Positions 57,251 to 64,000 of a stretch of DNA of 64,000 nt are shown piece by piece. The stretch covers positions 9,180,758 through 9,244,757 of the forward strand of contig NC_134536.1 of NCBI RefSeq assembly GCF_050624435.1, written 5' to 3'. The translations under genes and the position numbers were made by a program. Within the stretch, counting starts at the first letter, position 1, and each line of letters opens with the position of its first letter. The notes beneath the pieces were generated by a model, which worked only from the letters and a program-made list of their open reading frames with translations, was not told the DNA's origin and did no database searches. This DNA is from Tenrec ecaudatus. Its lineage: Eukaryota; Chordata; Mammalia; Afrosoricida; Tenrecidae.

Positions 57251-58235
57251 CTGGGGCTGGAGAGCTCAATGCAGCCCCTGTTATTCTACTGCTCCCAGGA
57301 GCATACTACAAACTGGGCTGGAAATAGAAGGCATGGTTTTCAAAATGTTTGCAGGGGAAAAGGGATTTGCTAAGATCTTTTTTTACCAAGGCTTAAAATA
57401 CAAAGAATCCACAACACTTTGTGATTGTCCTGCCTCTGGGGCATTTTGGGGCGCCTGTGGCCAGGTCTCCTTGCTACCTCCTTTAGGTGATAAGGATGCC
57501 GTAGCACGCTGCCATTGTCAGACCCCGATGTCAGGTGACCCCACGCACCATGCAATTTGTCTATTATGATCCATGAGGTTTTCATGGGCTGATTTCCAGA
57601 AGTGGATCACCAGACCTTACTTCCTAGCCTGCCTTAGTTGGAAAGTTTCGCTAAACCTCTTGAGCATCGCATGGGAGGGTGAGACGTCCCTAGAAGCACT
57701 GGTGCCCTTCATGTGGCGATGCGGTGGCAGTGAGCACACAGCTGAAGCGGGAAGGCTTGGAGAGTTGAACGAGGCCCAGCCGGAGTCCAGGGGACGGACT
57801 CGGCTCAGGGCCCTGGTCCTGGAAGCCTCTGTGATCTCATTCTATTTTTCTCTCTGAAAACACCAAAAGGGGAATCCTGTAAAGGGACTCCTCCACCCTC
57901 AAGTTCCTGCCCCTGCACACCCCACACCTACAGGAGGCTCACCCTCATTGGTAAAATCATGACAGTAGCTTGTTAGCTGGCTCCGTTTCCCACAAGGCCA
58001 CATTACATGACGAAGGTGCATATATTTAGCACCCCTGATCTTTTTGTTTCATCTTTGTTTTCACCACTGATCTTTTAGGTGATGAATGGATACATTCTCC
58101 CCCGGTGCGCAGCCTCTGATGGCTCCAGTCTGCCTCGTAAAAAGGGAAGGTCCTCAAGCAACATCGGAGGGGCAACTTCTCTCAGGGCTCAGGACCCACA
58201 TCTGAATCACACACACGGAGTTTTTTGTCTTGGTT
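57251..58235. other. Intergenic, mostly unassigned
   Basis: A short reversed SINE-like piece lies near 57565-57660 (GTTTTCATGGGCTGATTTCC). No gene seen. Confidence 0.5.
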
Positions 58236-58237
58236 TT

Positions 58238-58263
58238 CCTCTTTGATCTACAGAATTTTTATT
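58238..58263 (-). terminator. Minus-strand poly(A) site, candidate TULP4 3' end
   Basis: AATAAA (58263-58258 on the minus strand) is followed by a GU-rich CCGTGTGTGTG about 40 nt downstream. In human the gene next to TMEM181 on this side, same strand, is TULP4, whose 3' UTR is long. Confidence 0.45.
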
Positions 58264-58724
58264 AAGCAATAGCTTGGATAAGTCTTACAATTTCAAATCA
58301 CCAAGGGGATAAAACAAAGGAGACAAATCCATCTCGGCAACACAGAGGGACAGAAATCCAGATAAACCACATCATTCTGAATGGGGACCATGAGTGCGTC
58401 TGGAACACCTCCCGTACGATCTAATCACATAGGAGACCGGGTGGGGGTAGGCAGGGGGAAGCAGGTGAGAGCTCGGTAAAATGCAAGGTGTGTGTGTGGA
58501 GGGTGGGGGGTGTCGTGTCTCGACAGATCTTGCTTGGAAAGTAACTCAAAGCAGGATGCTGGATTGAAAACTGCAACCGAACAAAAACATGACGACACTG
58601 TGGGAGGCGAGGCCTGCGGGTGCTTGCACGCCACACCCAGTGTGACAGGAACATGCTGGTGGTCTGGTTTGGCCTTGGATCTGCCCGCTGCCTAACTGCA
58701 CTCACCTTCTTAACACAAGGGGGC

Positions 58725-58758
<34 letters not shown>

Positions 58759-59929
58759 GTCAGTAGTCAAACCTGGAAATTATGGTCTCATGTATGTAAC
58801 CAAAACGGTGTATTACACACACACATACACACACGCAATCCCGTGGTAAATAAAACAGTGCCTTTTTAAGTCAAATGTAGGACCCAAGCTTTTCTGCACC
58901 ATGAGCAACTTTGGTTTTCCATCTGCAGCAGATGTTGGGATCCGAAAACTATTCCTCCCCCAGAAAGAACTTGTAAACAGAGATGCGGGCAGGTGTTACA
59001 AGTAAAGGGCCCAAAGTTAAAAAAGGAAGCCCAAGCGAGAGCCGCCCCCTGGGAGCGTTTACCAGCTGGAGGGGCTGTTCCGGGAGTCTCCTGCACTCAC
59101 CCCCCAGGGGGGCTCAAGCAGCACTTGTGACACACTGGGTCTCAAGTGTTGGGGTCCACGTGGGCGTTGACTTGGCCAAGGGAGGGATGGCCCCCGCAGG
59201 ACCTCGGGGCTCATTCCCACGCAGCTGCGTGGGCAGTGCCACTCTGGGGGCACTGGGTTGGCTGGATGATGCTGCTTCCTTCGTTCTGTTTTGAATCCAC
59301 ACACAGGTTTTGGGGGGTGGATGGCATTTCTTTGAGGACTGCCCCCAAGACTGTCTGTGAAGCGCCCACAGAGGGGACCCTCCTCCATCAGCTTTGAGAA
59401 AAAGCAAGGCTCAAATATGTGCAGGTCTGGAGACAAATGGTCAGAAGCACGTCGGTTGTGTGTAGGAGACGTCAGCCCAGGGAAAGAACTCTCTACCACA
59501 AAGGCAGCGTCTTGAAGCATGGCTTTCTAAGCCGGAGGAGAGGAGATGCTGGAAAACATGGGGGAGGGGTGGCAGGGGGGGGCGCGGCTTCGGGCTGTTG
59601 GGGCTACGAGTGTACAAGATGGTCCCTTTTGTTCAACAGAGGAACCAATGGTGAATACATAGCTGCAGGGGCTTGCCTCTGTCCACTCACCAACTCTGAG
59701 GCACAGCGGCACCGCCTCGGGCCTCCTGACATCCCGTCCCAGAGTGCAGTGCAAGTTTCCCCATGCCTTCGCAGGTCCTCTAACAAGGGAAACCCCTGGT
59801 GTCAGAGCGTCTTGCCCGGAGCCTTGTAAAGGGGGTCACGGGGCCAAGTTTGTGCTTCTGATCAGGTCAGCGTTACCTCGAGTTTGACATTGGCTTCTAG
59901 ATTTGTTATCAGAATTATTTCTCTCAAAA
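58264..59929 (-). other. Candidate 3' UTR of the upstream neighbour (TULP4?)
   Basis: Unique-looking DNA without SINE or RTE copies, no coding motif, one (TG)n at 58726-58755. It could be the distal TULP4 3' UTR; nothing in the sequence proves it. Confidence 0.3.
58726..58755. repeat. (TG)n microsatellite
   Basis: About 15 TG units. Confidence 0.9.
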
Positions 59930-61290
59930 AGCTATGGGTCAAAAAAAAAAGCCATAGGTCCTTGGAAAACATAAGTTACCTGACACTGGGGTAACAGTAG
60001 ACGGAGACCGATGGAATAGAATTGAGAGTCCAGAAATAAACCCATGCATCTATGGTCAACTGACATTTGGACAGGGTTGCTAAGCCCATTTGTCGGGGAA
60101 AGAAAGCCCATTTGTCCCCCACATACACACCCCAATTAGGTGATGCTGGCTAAGATGGATTTCCACAGACTCAGGAATGAAACATGGTCCCTGCCTCACA
60201 CCATACATAAACAAAAACAAATCCAAAAGGGATTAAGGACCTAAATTCAAAAACAAAAACTGTAACACTCTTAGAAGAGATTAAGCCGGGTCATTCGCTT
60301 TCAACAATGAGTTCTCTAATAACAAAAACATAAACAGCAAAAGGCTTCATAAAATGTAAAAGCTTTCGTGTATCAAAAGACTTTTACCACAAAAGAGAAA
60401 GGACAAGCTATTGACTAGGACAATCTCTGTAAACCATGTATCTGGCAATAACTAACCATCCAAATATATGTAAAACGTTGAAAACTTCCCAACAAAAAGA
60501 CAAATAATCTAATCCTACAATAAGCCAGGCATTTAAAAGGGCACATGGCCACCAATACATGAAAAGATGCTGTGTCCTTAGCCATCAAGATGCAGATCAA
60601 AACCACAGGGAGATGCTCTTTCATTCCCATTAAAATAACCAAGATAAACATAACCCCCCAGAAAATAATACACATTGGTGAGAATGTGGGGAGACTGGGC
60701 GTGGAAGTAGTTAGCGCTGTTGTGAAAAGAATAGTGAGGCAGTTCTCCAAAAACAACCTAAAAATGGAACTACCATGTGACCCAGCCATTCCACATCTAG
60801 GTGTGTGCCCAAGACTTGAACGAGCCTTGTACTTGACTCTCAAATGGTTACGTGTGCACCAATGTTCACGGCTGCACTGTTCACAATGGCTAAGAGGTGG
60901 AGGCGACCCAGCTGCCCATCAACAGATGAATGGAGAAACAAAACACACATGGTGGAATAGCATTCGGGCAGGAGGAGAAATAAAGTCAATACATGCTACA
61001 GGGTCGAAAGACTGCGATCATAGTCTGCTGAGCAAAATAAAGCAATCCGAAAAGGGAAAATACTGTAGGGCCTCAGCTATATAAAAAGGCACGAAAAGGC
61101 AAATGTAGAGAGACCAAAGTTTATTAGTGATACCAGGGGTGAGGAAACGGGGGGTTTGATGGTGCTGGAAACACCTCATTACGGGGAGGGTTGCACGGTT
61201 GATGACTGTAATGCTTGCCAAGAAGATGTGCACTTGTGAAAAGTGGAACTGGCAAAGGTGTGATTAGAAATATTTACAATAACCACTCTC
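59930..61290 (+). mobile_element. L1 LINE, ORF2 end and 3' UTR
   Basis: GAGAGTCCAGAAATAAACCC, then TCTATGGTCAACTGACATTT and GGATTAAGGACCTAAATTC are the well-known end of mammalian L1 ORF2. The 3' UTR follows (GGTGAGAATGTGGGGAGACT). Frames are broken; an old dead copy. Confidence 0.8.
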
Positions 61291-61299
61291 ACACACACA

Positions 61300-62365
61300 C
61301 AAACACACGCTTATGAGGCTTCTTATGGACACATAAACACCCCATGGAATTTGTTTCCTTGGTGTGGAGGTTTAGGGTCATGGCTCATGGGACATCCCAG
61401 TTAGTTGGCCCAATAACATGGTTAGTACTTGTGTTCCACCTTAGTTTGTTGCATAGCGCCTGTTGTCTTAAAAGCTCATGAGTGGTTATCCAAGGCACAA
61501 TGATTGGTCTCTATTCACCTGGAGTGACAGAGGGAGGAGGAGTATCAGGAAGAGGAGGAGGATGTACAGTGTGTGTCTGATGGGCTCCATGAACTAGATG
61601 AAACTAGAAGAACCAGAGGGTGCCTGGCTACCATGAGGTAGCATTTTGATCAACGATTCCACAGAAGAATTCTGATCAAAAGGGGGGGAAATGCAGAACA
61701 GACTCTAAAATTCTCATGGACTCTAGACTTTCTGGAACCATAGAGGCTGAATGAACCCCCTGAAACTATTGCCCTGAGATCATCTTAAAACCTTTTATCA
61801 AAAAATATCCCCTGAAGTCATCTTAAAAGTTCAACAATAGTTTAGCTAGATGAGTTAAAGAAGAAATCTGCTTTGAGTATTAACCTTTTAAAAATATCAT
61901 TTTATTGGGGGCTGCATTAGCCTCTGAAGAACTACTTAAGGGGGATCAACTGACAACAGCAACTAGAAAGGTTAGATGGGAACTTTATGGGACAGAGAGC
62001 TGCTTCTGTTCGTGGGGGAAGAACTCAGAAGAGGAAGGCGAGGATGGCTGCACAACTTGGAATGTGCTGTTACCAATGTCACCAAGTTGTACACGCAGAC
62101 ACTGTTGAATCGGTGCGTGTTTGGCTCTATGGCAGTGGTTCTCAACCTTCCTAATGCCGTGACCCTTTAATACAGTTCCTCATGTTGTGGTGACCCCCCC
62201 CCAACCATATAATTATTTTAATTGCTACTCCATAACTGTCATTTTGATACTGTTATGAATCGGGCGACCCCTGTGAAAGGGTCGTTCAACCCCCAAAGGG
62301 ATCACGACCCACAAGTTGAGAACTGCTGCTATATAGGGTTGCCACCCACTCGATGGCACACAACC
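61300..62365 (+). mobile_element. LINE-like 3' segment carrying a SPIN insertion
   Basis: GTGGAGGTTTAGGGTCATGG ... CAACAGCAACTAGAAAGGTT ... CACCAAGTTGTACACG, an L1-type 3' end by character. A SPIN element interrupts it at 62133-62328. Confidence 0.45.
62133..62328 (-). mobile_element. SPIN-like hAT element (196 bp)
   Basis: Ends CAGTGGTTCTCAACC and AGTTGAGAACTGCTG. Opposite orientation to the copies at 9611 and 52434. Flanking 8-mers CTCTATGG and CTATATAG (6 of 8), the hAT target size. Confidence 0.9.
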
Positions 62366-62749
62366 ATCACCAACAGGTAGAGGGGACCTAACACTTCAAT
62401 ATCCCCATAGCTTTGCTTTCTTCCTTTTCTATGGGAGGCAGGGCATTCTCTGAGGACCCCAGGAGTCTGGTTTCCACTTCCTTGCAGCAGGGCTTCCAGC
62501 GCAGGTTCTTTCACAAGGTACCATTTTATGAAGAACCAGTTCCTAGAGAAGGCTGCCATGCTGAGTCAAGAGGAAGACCCCTCTCGACACAGTGGACGCA
62601 ACTCTGGGTCCCGAGAGTAACAACTGTGAAGGGGGTGCTGGTTGGGCACTGTTGAACACAAGGGGCTAGGAGTTGGAACCTCACCACCACCACCACCGGA
62701 TTAGTCTGGTGACCTTCGCTCTGTAGTTTTGAGTTAAAACAATCTACAT

Positions 62750-63140
62750 GAAGAAAAATGTACCTAAAAAAAAAAAACCCAACAAGTCATGTATTCTTTA
62801 TGTTGTAGTTTTCACCAGATCCCTGGTTTTAGATTTAGGGATTGAGTGAGGTATTTGCATATTCATAAACTGCTATTGCTAAACATAAAAGACAAGCTTA
62901 GCACTTGAGTAGTAACTAAAGGTTGGTTGACTGGGGAAAAACTTTTTTCTTGTTTTACGTATAATAAACTGTATATTGTCACCAGAAAATTCAATTAAAA
63001 TGCAAACAAAAAATCAAAATACAAATTTAAAAAGTTGCTTAGCATCCGACATCTCAATGTACAAATGTTGGAGAAGAACGAAGTACACAAACAAGTGAAA
63101 TGTGCAAGACTGGGTTTGGAGCAAAGCAAACAGGAGGTGG
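62750..63140. other. AT-rich, unique-looking block
   Basis: No repeat or frame recognised. It contains an octamer ATTTGCAT (62855-62862) and many T- and A-runs. It may be part of a 3' UTR or a conserved noncoding element. Confidence 0.3.
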
Positions 63141-63384
63141 CATCATCCTATGTGTGACTGGGCATGCATGACCTTGGCAGGCAGCACGGAGTCTCGTCTT
63201 GGCCAATGAGATCCTTTGCCCCTCTGGTCGCTCCAGGTGGAGTAGCAGTTGGTGGTGGGTGGGGCTGGGGCTGGTTCCCATGGCACCTTCACCACACCGA
63301 AGCCCACGAGGCTGTCTGCCTCTGCGTGGAGACCAGGAGGTCCCTCAGTAAGAATTTGCTGGCTGCTACTGTCCTGGAGTGCTG

Positions 63385-63530
63385 TGGGGTCTGTTCCAAC
63401 TCCCAGTGGCTCCATGGTGACAGCAGAACTGCCCGTTTGGGTTCTCTGGGCTGCCTCATTTATGACTCAGAGCCCTTCCTCCTGTGGGGCTGCTGCTGGA
63501 TCTCAAGCACTTCACTGCTGGGCCACTCCT
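63385..63530 (-). mobile_element. AfroSINE, diverged, minus strand
   Basis: GGGGTCTGTTCCAACTCCCA, then AGCAGAACTGCCCGTTTGGG and CACTTCACTGCTGGGCCA fit the reversed SINE. Confidence 0.55.
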
Positions 63531-64000
63531 TAAGAATTGAGTCAGCTCAACAATGACAACAAAACAAAGGAGGATTCAGCGAGGTTAGTTCATTGGGGCC
63601 ATGCATACCCACCTCTGCTCCATTCAGGCATCTGTTGCTTTCCTTTCCAGGACTGTCCCCCATTGTGTCACAGGGGTGTTCCACACGTGTCCTGTCCTAT
63701 ACTCACTTCTCTGACAAACCATCGGACCATAGCTAGCCAAACACACTGCTTCATGCCCCTTCCTTCGCCACTCACCTGCTGATACCACCCCCCTCCCCAC
63801 CGCCCTTCTCGCTACCCATGATACTTTCAGTGAAAACAGAACCTTTTCCAAAGAAGGGTGAGAAATTATTTTAGGCGTGTTACCTCGGAGAAATGTTCTC
63901 CTTTGTCTATCATTGGTACCACCCAATGCAGGTGACCAGGCAGTGTCTCTCAACTGGGGGAGGGGGAGGGGTGACAAACTGTCCAGCAGGGACTCCTTCT
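63531..64000. other. Right edge, unassigned
   Basis: No gene or clear repeat seen. Confidence 0.5.

Noticed and set aside
63940-63980. CAGTGTCTCTCAACTGGGGG as a fourth SPIN end
   Set aside because: It resembles the SPIN left end but has mismatches and no visible right end before the window stops.

Overview
This window is mammalian nuclear DNA from an afrotherian, most probably a tenrec. Three kinds of repeat point there. (1) There are many tRNA-derived SINEs of the AfroSINE type. (2) There are about a dozen fragments of an RTE/BovB LINE. (3) There are three hAT elements whose ends match the SPIN family (ends like CAGCGGTTCTCAACC), which among afrotherians is known from tenrec. These identifications come from family knowledge and remembered consensus sequences; no database search was run.

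Two protein-coding genes are fully assembled here, arranged tail to tail as in human 6q25.3. DYNLT1 (+ strand, 5 exons, 8239-15026, 113 aa) encodes a Tctex-type dynein light chain. TMEM181 (- strand, 17 exons, 51604-18700, 515 aa) encodes a multi-pass membrane protein. Both exon sets keep a continuous frame (342 and 1548 nt). TMEM181 has a second CpG-island first exon at 45036-45043 that splices in phase to exon 2 and gives a 474-aa form starting MEPLAPM. Its intron 14 is a textbook minor-spliceosome (U12) AT-AC intron.

Layout: 1-7.4 kb is repeat-dense flank (L1 3' end, RTE, SINEs, a possible retroviral LTR remnant). 7.7-8.7 kb is the DYNLT1 CpG-island promoter with a tandem GC-box array. 8.2-15.4 kb is DYNLT1. 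15.4-15.9 kb is the short gap between the two convergent poly(A) sites. 15.9-51.6 kb is TMEM181, with a 2.8 kb 3' UTR, microsatellites, a minisatellite touching the exon 2 acceptor and an intronic local duplication. 51.1-52.1 kb is the main TMEM181 CpG island. 52.1-64 kb is intergenic or the 3' end of the next gene: a SPIN element, an LTR-like element inside an RTE copy, an L1 block, and a good minus-strand poly(A) site near 58.25 kb that may end TULP4, the human neighbour.

No bacterial-type operon, CRISPR, rRNA or new multi-gene system was found. The points of greatest interest are the AT-AC intron, the alternative TMEM181 promoter, the minisatellite forming the exon 2 upstream splice region, and the nested horizontally transferred elements.
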